A stretch of 44,512 nt of DNA, from NCBI GenBank assembly GCA_018333655.1, contig JAGXTJ010000053.1, positions 1 to 44,512 of the forward strand, in the 5' to 3' direction. Below, one piece after another: positions 32,793 to 41,511 of this stretch (the first letter of the stretch is position 1; the number at the start of each line of letters is the position of its first letter). The stretch comes from Bacillota bacterium. Lineage in GTDB: Bacteria; Bacillota; UBA994. The translations under genes were made by a program, and so were the position numbers. The notes beneath the pieces are model-generated. The model had not been told where the DNA came from and did not search any database. It saw only the letters and a program-made list of their open reading frames with translations.

Positions 32793-33781
32793 GACTTGGC
32801 CCTCCAGTGCAGGGCGGAGTCAGCAAAGAGTGCCGGAGTTCCCCCCGTGTGCCAGAAAAGCACCTTCGCACCCCGCGGAATAACCCCCCGCTGCACTAGG
32901 TCCATGAGACCCGCCGCCGCCTTGGCAGTATAGACAGGATCAATAATAATGCCTTCTAAGGTGGCAAAGGTGGCGAGTGCGGCGCACGACGCCTCAGTAG
33001 GCACCCCGTAACCGGCACCAATATACTCGTCATACACCACTACATCGACTGAATCTATCTCTTTACTTACTTGGGCGTGAGCGAGAATGGCCTGGCATAG
33101 CTCGTAGACTTCTCTCCTGAGTCGCTCTTTTGGCCTGCTGACGCTAATGCCAATGATCGCGAGCGGTAGCTCATGCACTTTAGCCCCCGCCAAGAGCCCC
33201 GCCTGCGTACCAGCCGAGCCAGAGGCATGCACAATGTAGTCAAAAGTAAGGCCGCTTGACGCCGACTGGGCGATAACTTCTGTTATGCCGGCGATGTAGC
33301 CCACGGCACCGATGGCGTTAGAGCCGCCCAAAGGTATGAGGTAAGGTCTCCTACCGCGAGCCCGTAGCTCTCCTGCTACTTCCTCCATCTTGGCTTCGAC
33401 AACTTGGGTTTCATCTGAACCAGCAAAATGAAGCTCGGCACCCAAAAGCTCCCCCAAGAAGAGATTGCCCTGCCGCTCGGTTAGCGTGGCACTAGAGAGA
33501 ACCAAGTGACAACCAAGCCCCGCCTTAGCGGCGGCAGCCGCGGTCATGCGACAGTGGTTACTCTGGGGACCACCGGTGGTAATGAGCACATCGGCTCCCT
33601 TGTCGAGGGCGTCGCCCAGTAAGAACTCCAATTTGCGAGCTTTATTGCCCCCCATGGCCAAGCCCGTATTGTCGTCACGTTTAATGTAGAGCTCTACGCC
33701 GAGGCGCTCTCCAAGGCGAGGCAAGGGCTCGAGGGCCGTAGGCAGGAAAGTTAATTTCACCCTAGACAGTTGCTCTAGCAA
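32789..33781 (-). CDS. PLP-dependent D-cysteine desulfhydrase / ACC deaminase family enzyme
   Basis: About 330 residues, fold type II. KRDDNTGLAMGGNKARKLEF holds the PLP lysine (NKxRK), followed by GGPQSNHCRMTAAAA. GSNAIGAVGY and HASGSAGTQAGL (phosphate-binding region) are also present. Family members turn D-cysteine into pyruvate, sulfide and ammonia, or deaminate 1-aminocyclopropane-1-carboxylate; sequence alone does not decide. The TTG at 33781 has AGGGAG 9 bases upstream; a frame open to a TTG at 33856 adds unconserved residues and crosses the ndoA terminator region. Co-translated with the C26 hydrolase. Confidence 0.88.
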   Translation of the reverse strand: MLEQLSRVKLTFLPTALEPLPRLGERLGVELYIKRDDNTGLAMGGNKARKLEFLLGDALDKGADVLITTGGPQSNHCRMTAAAAAKAGLGCHLVLSSATLTERQGNLFLGELLGAELHFAGSDETQVVEAKMEEVAGELRARGRRPYLIPLGGSNAIGAVGYIAGITEVIAQSASSGLTFDYIVHASGSAGTQAGLLAGAKVHELPLAIIGISVSRPKERLRREVYELCQAILAHAQVSKEIDSVDVVVYDEYIGAGYGVPTEASCAALATFATLEGIIIDPVYTAKAAAGLMDLVQRGVIPRGAKVLFWHTGGTPALFADSALHWRAKS

Positions 33782-33854
33782 TTTACCACACTCCCTATGA
33801 CTTTCTCCCCACCATCTTCTCGCTTTATAGACCTCATCCCTGCCGTCAAGATAC

Positions 33855-33879
33855 AAAAACCTAAGTCCTGCGACTTAGG
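33855..33879 (-). terminator. Terminator of the ndoAI-ndoA unit
   Basis: Perfect stem CCTAAGTC/GACTTAGG with a 4-base loop (33860-33879) followed on the minus strand by TTTTTG, 5 bp past the ndoA stop codon. Confidence 0.9.
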
Positions 33880-33884
33880 TGCTG

Positions 33885-34235
33885 TCAAAAAGGGGTCAGA
33901 CCGAGCGATATACCTAGGGCAGCATTTACTCTCTCCATAGCTTCATTATCGAGATGGGCAATTTTATGGGTAAGGCGCTGTTTATCTATCGTGCGAACCT
34001 GCTCTAGCAAAATGACGGAGTTTCTCTCTAAGCCAGTATCATCGGCAGTCAACTCGACATGTGTCGGTAGGCGGGCCTTGTCTATTTGCGAGGTTATCGC
34101 GGCAATCACTACGGTGGGACTGTACTTGTTGCCCACATCGTTCTGCACAATGAGAACCGGTCGAACCCCACCTTGTTCCGAGCCCACCACAGGGCTCAGG
34201 TCGGCATAGAAAATGTCGCCTCGCTTGATAATCAA
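33885..34235 (-). CDS. ndoA: MazF-type endoribonuclease toxin EndoA
   Basis: 116-residue mRNA interferase that cuts RNA at short sites (UACAU in Bacillus; specificity here is not shown). [22 protein letters not shown] then [11 protein letters not shown] is nearly diagnostic of the PemK/MazF fold of Bacillota EndoA, and the catalytic Arg (GVRP) and Thr/Ser (AAITSQ) positions are intact. The start is TTG, as is known for this gene in Bacillus, 1 bp after the antitoxin stop. Toxin follows antitoxin from one promoter. Confidence 0.95.
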   Translation of the reverse strand: MIIKRGDIFYADLSPVVGSEQGGVRPVLIVQNDVGNKYSPTVVIAAITSQIDKARLPTHVELTADDTGLERNSVILLEQVRTIDKQRLTHKIAHLDNEAMERVNAALGISLGLTPF

Positions 34236-34236
34236 C

Positions 34237-34515
34237 CTAGTTCACTCCAGACACCTTTCTCCTAGGCAGGATTTCCATGGCCTCACTCTCTAGCATAAAA
34301 CTCTCTCTCGCAATATGCAGATTCACCTCGGCCATCTCCAAGTAACCACGCTTTAGGGCGTCATGAATACGGCGTCTTTTCTGTGTTTCTAGGTACAGGC
34401 GCATGGCTGCACGAATGAGCTCGCTACGATTACCCTTGACCTCTTGCACAAAACCGTCAACTTCCTCGAGCAAACTAGTGGGTAAGGTAATCATAATACG
34501 CTTCGTTACTGCCAA
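34237..34515 (-). CDS. ndoAI: EndoAI antitoxin (ribbon-helix-helix)
   Basis: 92 residues. The N-terminal RHH DNA-binding part ([20 protein letters not shown] then [16 protein letters not shown]) is followed by a helical toxin-wrapping tail ([19 protein letters not shown]). Binds and blocks EndoA and probably represses its own promoter. Adjacent to alr, as in Bacillus and many Clostridia. Confidence 0.93.
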   Translation of the reverse strand: MAVTKRIMITLPTSLLEEVDGFVQEVKGNRSELIRAAMRLYLETQKRRRIHDALKRGYLEMAEVNLHIARESFMLESEAMEILPRRKVSGVN

Positions 34516-34560
34516 ACTGACACACCTCTTTCGCTCGTGGACAAGCGTACATCTATACCG

Positions 34561-34590
34561 ATTATATATACGCTAATATAAGTGTGTCAA
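34561..34590 (-). promoter_or_regulatory. Promoter of ndoAI-ndoA
   Basis: -35 TTGACA (34585-34590), 18-bp spacer, -10 TATAAT (34561-34566) inside an AT-rich alternating stretch, 46 bp upstream of the antitoxin start. It separates the toxin unit from alr. Confidence 0.7.
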
Positions 34591-34641
34591 CAAATCCGCT
34601 GTTCATACATGCCCGGCGAGCTTATCTGGCCGGCGCAGAAA

Positions 34642-35799
34642 TTACCCGCGCGAAAGGAAAGACCGCGTAGAGATAAGTTGGCGGTGTCGCCAGTAGAGAC
34701 GTGGCACGCGGTGACCGATGAGGCAGGTCACTTCATAGTTGATGGTGCCCATGAGGAGAGCCACTTCATCCACAGATACTTCACTTAGCCCCTGCGACCC
34801 GAAGAGCACAACTTCGTCACCTGCCACCGCAGGAGAGTCAGTAATATCAAACATACACTGATCCATGCAGACCCTGCCGATTAGGGGCACTTTTCTGCCG
34901 TGCAAAAGGGCATACCCCTGGTTAGAAAGCCGCCGTGAGTAGCCGTCGGCATAGCCCACTGGTACGGTGGCGATGAGCCGCTGCCCCTTGGCCACGTAGG
35001 TACCGCCATAACCAATCGGCGTACCGTCTGCAACCCACTTCACGTAAGAAAGCCTAGAACGCAGTGACATCGCAGGGCGGAGGGCTACTCTCGCCTTGAG
35101 ATGGGCCGCAGGATACAGTCCATAAAGGCCTATTCCTAAACGCACCATGTCGAGGTGGCTTTCTGGCAAGGCCATAATGGCCGCCGTGTTAGCGGCATGG
35201 CGCTGTAAACGATAGCCCTTGATTTCTAAACGGGCACAAACTCCCTCGAAAAGCGCGAGTTGCGCCCTGGCCCCGGACAAATCGACCGCGTCGGAAGCAG
35301 CAAAATGGGTGAAGATGCCCTCGACCAAGAGAGAAGGCAGGTGGGAGATGAGCTCGACGAAAGGCAGCGCATCTACTGGTCTTACTCCTATTCGGCCCAT
35401 GCCCGTATCTACTTTGACATGCACGCGCGCTTTGCGCCCTAGCCGTGTTCCGGCAGTAGACAGGGCTTGCGCCGACTCGCGATCAAAGACTGTGGCGGTC
35501 AGCCCTAGTTTGACCACCTGCTCGGCACACTCTGTGGGCATGTGCCCAAGTATAAGGATGGGTACGCCGATACCCGCGCGCCTAAGCTCGACTGCTTCTT
35601 CCACTATAGCTACACCTAGGCTAGTCGCCCCCGCGGCGAGTGCTGTAGTCGCTACCTCTACCGCGCCATGCCCGTAGCCGGCTGCTTTCACCACCGCCAT
35701 AAGCTCTGTCTGGCTAGACAACAGGTTGCGCACTGCTTGCGTATTGTAAGAGATATTATCTAAAGATATGTCTGCCACGGTGTGGCGATAAGCGTGCAC
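34642..35799 (-). CDS. alr: Alanine racemase
   Basis: 385-residue PLP enzyme making D-alanine for peptidoglycan. PLP lysine in AVVKAAGYGHG near residue 38; the catalytic Tyr lies in GYGGTYVAKG near residue 260; and RVCMDQCMFDIT marks the C-terminal barrel. The order N-terminal TIM barrel then beta domain is complete. GTG start with GGGGAG 8 bases upstream. Same direction as acpS upstream and ndoAI downstream. Confidence 0.96.
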   Translation of the reverse strand: MHAYRHTVADISLDNISYNTQAVRNLLSSQTELMAVVKAAGYGHGAVEVATTALAAGATSLGVAIVEEAVELRRAGIGVPILILGHMPTECAEQVVKLGLTATVFDRESAQALSTAGTRLGRKARVHVKVDTGMGRIGVRPVDALPFVELISHLPSLLVEGIFTHFAASDAVDLSGARAQLALFEGVCARLEIKGYRLQRHAANTAAIMALPESHLDMVRLGIGLYGLYPAAHLKARVALRPAMSLRSRLSYVKWVADGTPIGYGGTYVAKGQRLIATVPVGYADGYSRRLSNQGYALLHGRKVPLIGRVCMDQCMFDITDSPAVAGDEVVLFGSQGLSEVSVDEVALLMGTINYEVTCLIGHRVPRLYWRHRQLISTRSFLSRG

Positions 35800-35915
35800 T
35801 ATTTAATCTCCCCTCATATACTGCTCTCGCCCCTGCTCTTACTACTTCACATTATACACAACTATGGCCGTAGAAAAATCCTTAGTGCATATTAGGCCGG
35901 CCGCGAACACCTGCA

Positions 35916-36266
35916 TTAGAGGGCTACGGCGCAGGCCACCGCCAAACCCTCGGCGTGCGAAATGGTAACCATGAAACGGCTGATACCCCGCTGCTCTGCT
36001 AGGGTGGCTGCCTGGCCCCTTAGTAGCACCTCTGGCGCACCAAAGGAATCAGGGGTAATGCATATACTTTGGGGGCCAAAGCCAAGGTAGCCCGTGCCCA
36101 TGGCTTTAACCACAGCTTCTTTGGCCGCCCAAAGGCCAGCCAGGGACTCCATACTAGCAAAGCTCTCACCACTAGCCAACACTTTGTTAATGAAACGCTG
36201 ACCATACCTGCTGTTTAATGCGGTAATGCGGTCCACACTGGTGATATCTATGCCTATACCCAGCAT
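35916..36266 (-). CDS. acpS: Holo-[acyl-carrier-protein] synthase
   Basis: 116 residues, the normal AcpS length. Transfers 4'-phosphopantetheine from CoA to acyl carrier protein. The Mg-binding Asp in GIGIDITSVDRI and the WAAKEAVVKAMGTG motif are intact. ATG with GGAGGT 9 bases upstream. Followed after 116 bp by alr, a common Bacillota neighbour. Confidence 0.96.
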   Translation of the reverse strand: MLGIGIDITSVDRITALNSRYGQRFINKVLASGESFASMESLAGLWAAKEAVVKAMGTGYLGFGPQSICITPDSFGAPEVLLRGQAATLAEQRGISRFMVTISHAEGLAVACAVAL

Positions 36267-36333
36267 TTGAATACTACCTCCCCCCGCTCGAAGACTCGGA
36301 TCTTGTTCCTTCTACCGCAAAATCGCTATGGAG

Positions 36334-36363
36334 ACAGGGCTGCCCGCGTCGGGGCAGCCCTGT
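36334..36363 (-). terminator. Hairpin after glmS
   Basis: Perfect 12-bp stem ACAGGGCTGCCC/GGGCAGCCCTGT with a 6-base loop, 7 bp past the glmS stop codon. No U-tract, so termination strength is uncertain. Confidence 0.6.
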
Positions 36364-36370
36364 GCGGCTT

Positions 36371-38197
36371 CTACTCAACAGTTACGCTTTTGGCCAGATT
36401 ACGCGGCTTGTCGACATCGGCTCCGCGCGCCACTGCCGCATAGTAGGCAATCAGTTGCAGTGGTATAACGGCGAGAATAGGCGCTAGTAGGGGGTCAAGG
36501 CCTGGCAGGCGAATTTCTACATCATGCAAAGTTTCTGTGACATGGGGGCTGCAATTTGTCACTACAAAGGTGCGCGCACCCCTAGCCCTCACTACCTCGA
36601 CATTGCTCACCATTTTCTCCTGCAAATGTTGCTGCGTGAACAGACATATGACAGGTGTCTGCGGTGAGACGAGCGCGAGGGTGCCATGCTTGAGCTCGCC
36701 AGCGGCATAAGCCTCGGCGTGAATGTAGGAGATTTCTTTAAGCTTTAAGGCTCCTTCGAGGGCCACGCTGTAGTCTAGGCCACGTCCGATGAAAAAGACG
36801 CTCTCACTTTGGGAGAGCCTTAGCGCGACATCGCGTATGGCGTCGGCCTGAGCAAGAATTTCTTCTACTAGACTGGGTATAGCCTTAAGTCCGGCGAGAA
36901 GTTCACCCGCTCGCGAGGAGGAAATGGCACCCCGAGCCAAACCGATATGAACGGCCATCAGCGTTAAGGCCGCTAACTGGGTTGTGTAAGCCTTAGTGGA
37001 GGCTACCGCTATCTCTGGCCCCGCCCAAGTGTAGAGCACATGCCTACTCTCCCGCGCGACCGAGCTGCCGACAACGTTAGTGATGGCGACCACACGACAC
37101 TTTTGCCTCTTGGCCTCCCGCAGTGCGGCCAGAGTATCGGCTGTTTCGCCCGATTGACTGATGATGATTACTAAGTCGCTCGGGTCAAGAATCGGTTCGC
37201 GATAACGAAACTCTGACGCCACATCGACTTCCACTGGCAGACGAGCGAGCTTTTCAATTAGGTTCTTGCCCACTAGCCCAGCATGGTAGGCAGTGCCACA
37301 GGCCACGATTACCACTCGCTTAACGGAGTCAATCAGCTCCTTGGTCAGCCCAATTTCCTCGGCGAGAGTGGTTTGGTCGTCGAGTAGGCGCGGCGAAACA
37401 GTGTCGCGCAAGGCTCGCGGCTGCTCATGAATCTCTTTAAGCATGAAGTGTGAGTAACCTGCCTTTTCAGCAGCTACTTCATCCCAAGTGATGTAGAGCG
37501 TTTCTTTCTTGATCTCTTGTCCGCCATTGTAGAATTTAACCTCACCGGCGGTTAGGACGGCTAAATCTCCATCCTCTAGCACTACCGTCTGACGAGTGTA
37601 GGGCAGTAAGGCGGGAATGTCTGAAGCCAGAAAATTCTCTCCCTCGCCCAGACCAATAATTAAGGGGCTATACTGGCGATAGGCCACCAAGGTCAGGGGG
37701 TCATGCTCAGACACCACGGCGATAGCGAACGCCCCCTGCATGCGCTTGGCCGCTTGCGCCACCGCCTGGCCTAAGTCACCCGCGTACTCTTCTTCGATCA
37801 GGTGGGGGATGACCTCGGTGTCGGTCTCCGAAAAGAACTCGTGCCCGCGACTTCTTAGCTCACGCCGCAGCTCGGCGTAGTTCTCAATAATGCCGTTATG
37901 CACCACGGCAAACTTGCCTCCGCAACCCATGTGCGGATGAGCATTGTCATCCGTCGGGGCGCCATGGGTGGCCCAGCGGGTGTGCCCGACGCCTAGGTGC
38001 GCCTTAGTCAGGCCATTGCCAGAGACCTTGTTTTCTAGAACGGAAAGTCTCCCCGCATATTTTTCTAGATGAAGCTTGCCGTTCTTGTGTAAGACTAAGC
38101 CTGCCGAGTCATATCCACGGTATTCTAACCGTCGTAAACCATCAAGTACCACATCTTGCGCGCTTCTCGCGCCTACGTAGCCGGCGATTCCACACAT
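36371..38197 (-). CDS. glmS: Glutamine-fructose-6-phosphate aminotransferase (isomerising)
   Basis: 608 residues. Makes glucosamine-6-phosphate from fructose-6-phosphate and glutamine, the entry step to peptidoglycan amino sugars. Cys2 of MCGIAGYVG is the amidotransferase nucleophile, and GDGYDSAG-like RLEYRGYDSAG follows. Two SIS domains bind the sugar phosphate (CGTAYHAGL, SQSGETADTLA), and the C-terminus ends KPRNLAKSVTVE as usual. The start is fixed by the required Cys2 and by GGAGAG 7 bases upstream; five extra N-terminal residues in the longer frame are rejected. Controlled by the ribozyme in its leader. Confidence 0.98.
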   Translation of the reverse strand: MCGIAGYVGARSAQDVVLDGLRRLEYRGYDSAGLVLHKNGKLHLEKYAGRLSVLENKVSGNGLTKAHLGVGHTRWATHGAPTDDNAHPHMGCGGKFAVVHNGIIENYAELRRELRSRGHEFFSETDTEVIPHLIEEEYAGDLGQAVAQAAKRMQGAFAIAVVSEHDPLTLVAYRQYSPLIIGLGEGENFLASDIPALLPYTRQTVVLEDGDLAVLTAGEVKFYNGGQEIKKETLYITWDEVAAEKAGYSHFMLKEIHEQPRALRDTVSPRLLDDQTTLAEEIGLTKELIDSVKRVVIVACGTAYHAGLVGKNLIEKLARLPVEVDVASEFRYREPILDPSDLVIIISQSGETADTLAALREAKRQKCRVVAITNVVGSSVARESRHVLYTWAGPEIAVASTKAYTTQLAALTLMAVHIGLARGAISSSRAGELLAGLKAIPSLVEEILAQADAIRDVALRLSQSESVFFIGRGLDYSVALEGALKLKEISYIHAEAYAAGELKHGTLALVSPQTPVICLFTQQHLQEKMVSNVEVVRARGARTFVVTNCSPHVTETLHDVEIRLPGLDPLLAPILAVIPLQLIAYYAAVARGADVDKPRNLAKSVTVE

Positions 38198-38239
38198 GCC
38201 GCAACTCTCCATTTCAGTACATAATTAAACTAGGGTACC

Positions 38240-38374
38240 CCTATTTTGTCCGCCCGATTGCTCGGCCGTTTTCAAAGAGGGTTTACAGCCACCCCTAATG
38301 GCTGGAGGGCATCCGCCGATAATCGATAAACCCCCACCTCGTCAGCCTCAAGCTACTGCTAAGGCTCAGGCGCT
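38240..38374 (-). ncRNA. glmS ribozyme (GlcN-6-P-activated self-cleaving riboswitch)
   Basis: Minus-strand RNA matches the glmS ribozyme core in order. It has the cleavage-site A then GCGCC (38374/38373), GACGAGG-TGGGGGTTTATCGA, TTATCGGCGGATGCC, a variable hairpin, GTAAACCC and a final GGACAAAA (about 38243). Binding of glucosamine-6-phosphate triggers cleavage 5' of the G, and the downstream RNA with a 5'-OH is then degraded by RNase J in Bacillus. The 3' border is approximate. The 5' end lies inside glmM: the cleavage site falls in codon 443 of glmM. Confidence 0.95.
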
Positions 38375-39700
38375 TACGCTAGATAGCACATCAACTACGA
38401 CGCTCGCTGCTTGCGAAGCGAGCTCTTTTGTCCTGGCCTCGACCATGACCCGCACGAGCGGCTCAGTGCCTGAAGGCCGCACCAAGACCCTACCCTCTGT
38501 TCCTACCATATTCTCTGCCCTAACTATCGCCTCCTTTACCGCGCCATGCTCCATGCTGGCCTTTTTGTCCCTGACGGGGACATTAAGTAGTATCTGCGGA
38601 AATCGCTCTAGCTTATCTGCCAACGCTTCTAGTGACACGCCGCGGCCAAAAGTGGCCTTAAGCAGCATCACCGCGGTCAACAGACCGTCGCCCGTAGTGC
38701 TGTGATTAAGAAAGATGCAATGCCCCGACTGCTCTCCCCCCAAAACTGCGCCTACTTGCTTCATTTCTTGCAAGACATACCTATCGCCAACCGCAGAACG
38801 CGTAATACCTATATCTTCTCGCCTCAGGCAGGCGTCAAGACCAAAGTTGCTCATGACCGTGGCCACCACCAAGTTATGGGTGAGGCTCTTCTCGGCCTTG
38901 AGGAGCAGCCCACAAATGTGCAGGAGATCGTCGCCATCTAGTAGCTGGCCCCGCGCATCGCAGGCGATTAATCGGTCGGCGTCGCCATCAAAAGCGAGCC
39001 CCACCTGTGCACCATGCGCGAGGACGGCTTGCACCATGGCGGCCGGGTAAGTAGACCCACATTCTACATTGATATTTACGCCATCGGGAGAAATGTTAAG
39101 CGGCACTACCTCGGCACCTAGCATGGTCAGTACCCGCGGCGCCACATCAAAGGCGGCACCATGCGCCGCATCGACGACGATTTTTACCCCCGTTAGATCA
39201 AGGTCCGCTATCTTTAACAAGTAATCTACATAGGCCTCTTGCTCAGTATCACCGCGAAACATCCGACCCACTTTATCCCCCGCTACTCTTTCGCGGCCAC
39301 ACGCTGCCTGTACCTGGCGTTCGATTTCGTCCTCGACGGCATCGGGCAGCTTATACCCATCTCGCGTAAATAGCTTAATGCCGTTGTCTATGGCCGGGTT
39401 GTGCGAGGCCGAGATCATGACACCAGCTGTAGCCTGACCTAGCCGCGTAATATAGGCTAAAGCCGGCGTGGGCAAGACCCCTAAATCTACTACATCCGCC
39501 CCAGCGGACAAAACCCCGGCGGCAAAGGCCGACGCTAGCATGTCGCCTGAGATGCGTGTATCTCTCGCCATGTAGACTACTGCGCGAGATGAACTATCGT
39601 TTAACACAGCAATTGTTGCTCTACCTAGACGCAAAGCCAACTCGGGTGTGAGCTCCGTATTAGCCTTGCCTCTTACTCCGTCCGTACCAAATATGCGCAT
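38366..39700 (-). CDS. glmM: Phosphoglucosamine mutase
   Basis: 444 residues. Converts glucosamine-6-P to glucosamine-1-P. The phosphorylated Ser99 lies in ISASHNP, the metal loop in AFDGDADR near residue 239, and the C-terminal phosphate loop in VRPSGTEP. The ATG of MRIFGTDG is chosen (AAAGGAG 8 bases upstream). The last codons GTA-AGC-GCC-TGA form the 5' edge of the glmS ribozyme, so glmM and glmS share sequence and must share a transcript unless a promoter lies within glmM. Confidence 0.97.
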   Translation of the reverse strand: MRIFGTDGVRGKANTELTPELALRLGRATIAVLNDSSSRAVVYMARDTRISGDMLASAFAAGVLSAGADVVDLGVLPTPALAYITRLGQATAGVMISASHNPAIDNGIKLFTRDGYKLPDAVEDEIERQVQAACGRERVAGDKVGRMFRGDTEQEAYVDYLLKIADLDLTGVKIVVDAAHGAAFDVAPRVLTMLGAEVVPLNISPDGVNINVECGSTYPAAMVQAVLAHGAQVGLAFDGDADRLIACDARGQLLDGDDLLHICGLLLKAEKSLTHNLVVATVMSNFGLDACLRREDIGITRSAVGDRYVLQEMKQVGAVLGGEQSGHCIFLNHSTTGDGLLTAVMLLKATFGRGVSLEALADKLERFPQILLNVPVRDKKASMEHGAVKEAIVRAENMVGTEGRVLVRPSGTEPLVRVMVEARTKELASQAASVVVDVLSSVSA

Positions 39701-39754
39701 AAGAGATGCTCCTTTCCATTGAACCACAACTGACGAAAAAAGACAAATAAACCA

Positions 39755-40678
39755 CTAAGGGCTTTTGGTCACGAGCAGCTGCACGCTTACCGTGGGCGAC
39801 GACACTAAGAAAGTCCCTCTGGGCACGCCCACAACTACCTCTCGGGTCTCGTCCTCCGCTGTCCCCTCGATGTTAACTTCTATGACTATCTCAGAAAGCC
39901 CCGCTAAGACCTCGGGCGGTGCGGCGACCTCTACTGTGGCGGTCGCACTTTCTAGTCGCACGCTTTGCACAAGGGGAGCCGGCCGCCCCACAGCAACGAA
40001 CCGCAGTGGCAGAACCTTGATGGGGTATATGGGCTGCACATACTGTATGCTCGGGGGGTTAAGGGTGACCTTTGGCACCACCTGCCCTAAGGAATCCTTG
40101 GCCTCCAGCACACGACTACTCTCTATGGTAGAGGTTTTGCCGGTAACATCTACCTCTACAACTACCGGAACCACCTGCCCTACGGCAGTGCTCCCCCCAA
40201 AAACGGTGACACTAGCCGGACCTACCACGCCTGGGGCCGCAAAATACCCCGGGGCTAGAGTGCCTCGCAGCACGAGCGACACCGGAAGATTCACAGCGGT
40301 GACCGGTTCGAGCATGACTTCCACCCGTGCCGGAGACACACCGACCACTTCTAAACCCGCGGGCGCGTCGACGCGCACCGCCAACTGATTGCTGCCCGCT
40401 CGAAGACCGCGCAGGTCGATGTAGACAATAAGGTCACGCGCCGTGACCGCCGCCAATACCTCGTCCGGGGCGCGCACGGTCAGAGAAACTGTCGGGACGA
40501 TAGCGCTGACTAGCTCTAGGTCGGCGGGGCGATTGCGAACTTCAAGCGTCACCGCAGGAAAACGCTGCACCGGAATATCTTCTGGTTGTACGCGAACTTG
40601 GGTGGATTGCACATAGAACCATAGTACGAGGGCTAAACCTATCGCCAAGACGTGGGTGCCTATATCGCGCCTGTTCAC
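39755..40678 (-). CDS. cdaR: YbbR-domain protein, regulator of CdaA
   Basis: 307 residues. One N-terminal membrane helix (HVLAIGLALVLWFYVQ) is followed by an extracellular region of about three to four YbbR repeats, each seen as a VxxV.VP...PA.VEV or PxxVxV pattern (for example PARVEVMLEPV, PPSIQYVQPIYPI). In Bacillus and Listeria CdaR binds CdaA and tunes c-di-AMP synthesis. GTG start overlaps the cdaA stop in the 4 bases GTGA. Short of the longest homologues, but complete in design. Confidence 0.92.
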   Translation of the reverse strand: MNRRDIGTHVLAIGLALVLWFYVQSTQVRVQPEDIPVQRFPAVTLEVRNRPADLELVSAIVPTVSLTVRAPDEVLAAVTARDLIVYIDLRGLRAGSNQLAVRVDAPAGLEVVGVSPARVEVMLEPVTAVNLPVSLVLRGTLAPGYFAAPGVVGPASVTVFGGSTAVGQVVPVVVEVDVTGKTSTIESSRVLEAKDSLGQVVPKVTLNPPSIQYVQPIYPIKVLPLRFVAVGRPAPLVQSVRLESATATVEVAAPPEVLAGLSEIVIEVNIEGTAEDETREVVVGVPRGTFLVSSPTVSVQLLVTKSP

Positions 40679-41490
40679 ACTCTCGCCCCCCACGAAAAAA
40701 TAGAAGTTGCTTGGGTGGCGGGCAGGGCCGCGTGTAGCCGGCGCTCGAGCTCGGCGAGGTCGAGATGGCGGGCAAGCTCTCCGCCTTGCGCCAAGGAAAT
40801 AGAGCCTGTTTCTTCAGACACTACTACCGCCAAAGCGTCTGTTTCCTCGGTGAGGCCAAGGGCAGCGCGATGGCGGGTACCTAGTTCTTGCTCAATTTCG
40901 GGATTGGAAGAAAGGGGCAGGTAACAGCCCGCCGCTGAAAGACGCCCTTGGCGAATAATAACTGCCCCGTCGTGCAGCGGGGTATTGGGCACGAAGATAT
41001 TGAACAACAGCTCGGGTGTAACTACCGCGTCAATGCGGACGCCTGTATCCGAATACTCCGAAAGGCCACTTTCCCGCTCAATAATAATCAGCGCCCCCGT
41101 ACTGCTCTTGCTAAGTGCACCGGCAGCCTGCGCAATTGCCGCCGCTACCGGTGTCTGGTCCGTGGCCGTCATAAGGCTAAACCCTTTGCCCAAAAACTTA
41201 GTACGACCTAAGTGCTCTAAGGCCCGTCGCAGTTCGGGCCAGAACAGAAGAGGTATGGCGATAAAAAGCGCTGAAATGGCCCTACTTAATATCCAGTTAA
41301 GGGTTGTCAGGCGGAGACTGTCGCTAAGGAGAGTAGCTCCTAAAAGCACTACTACGCCCTTAATAAGCTGTACGGCTCGCGTGTGCCGTAGTAACAGAAT
41401 GAGCCTGTAAAACACATAGTACAAAATGGCTATCTCCAGTAGGTCGAGGATACGCACCTCGAGCAGAATCTGTTCTAGAGTTGCCCACAT
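40675..41490 (-). CDS. cdaA: Diadenylate cyclase CdaA
   Basis: 271 residues. Joins two ATP into c-di-AMP. Three N-terminal membrane helices lie within residues 15-85. The DAC domain follows with LHDGAVIIRQG (DGA motif, metal and ATP) near residue 176, and GTRHRAALG (RHR motif) near residue 208. It sits between the TPR gene and cdaR, in the conserved cdaA-cdaR-glmM-glmS order. Confidence 0.96.
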   Translation of the reverse strand: MWATLEQILLEVRILDLLEIAILYYVFYRLILLLRHTRAVQLIKGVVVLLGATLLSDSLRLTTLNWILSRAISALFIAIPLLFWPELRRALEHLGRTKFLGKGFSLMTATDQTPVAAAIAQAAGALSKSSTGALIIIERESGLSEYSDTGVRIDAVVTPELLFNIFVPNTPLHDGAVIIRQGRLSAAGCYLPLSSNPEIEQELGTRHRAALGLTEETDALAVVVSEETGSISLAQGGELARHLDLAELERRLHAALPATQATSIFSWGARV

Positions 41491-41511
41491 AGCGTCTCCG
41501 TTCCTTTCGGG

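Noticed and set aside
33782-33856. Extension of the PLP enzyme to the TTG at 33856
   Set aside because: No ribosome binding site there, residues unlike the family, and a better TTG start with AGGGAG at 33781.
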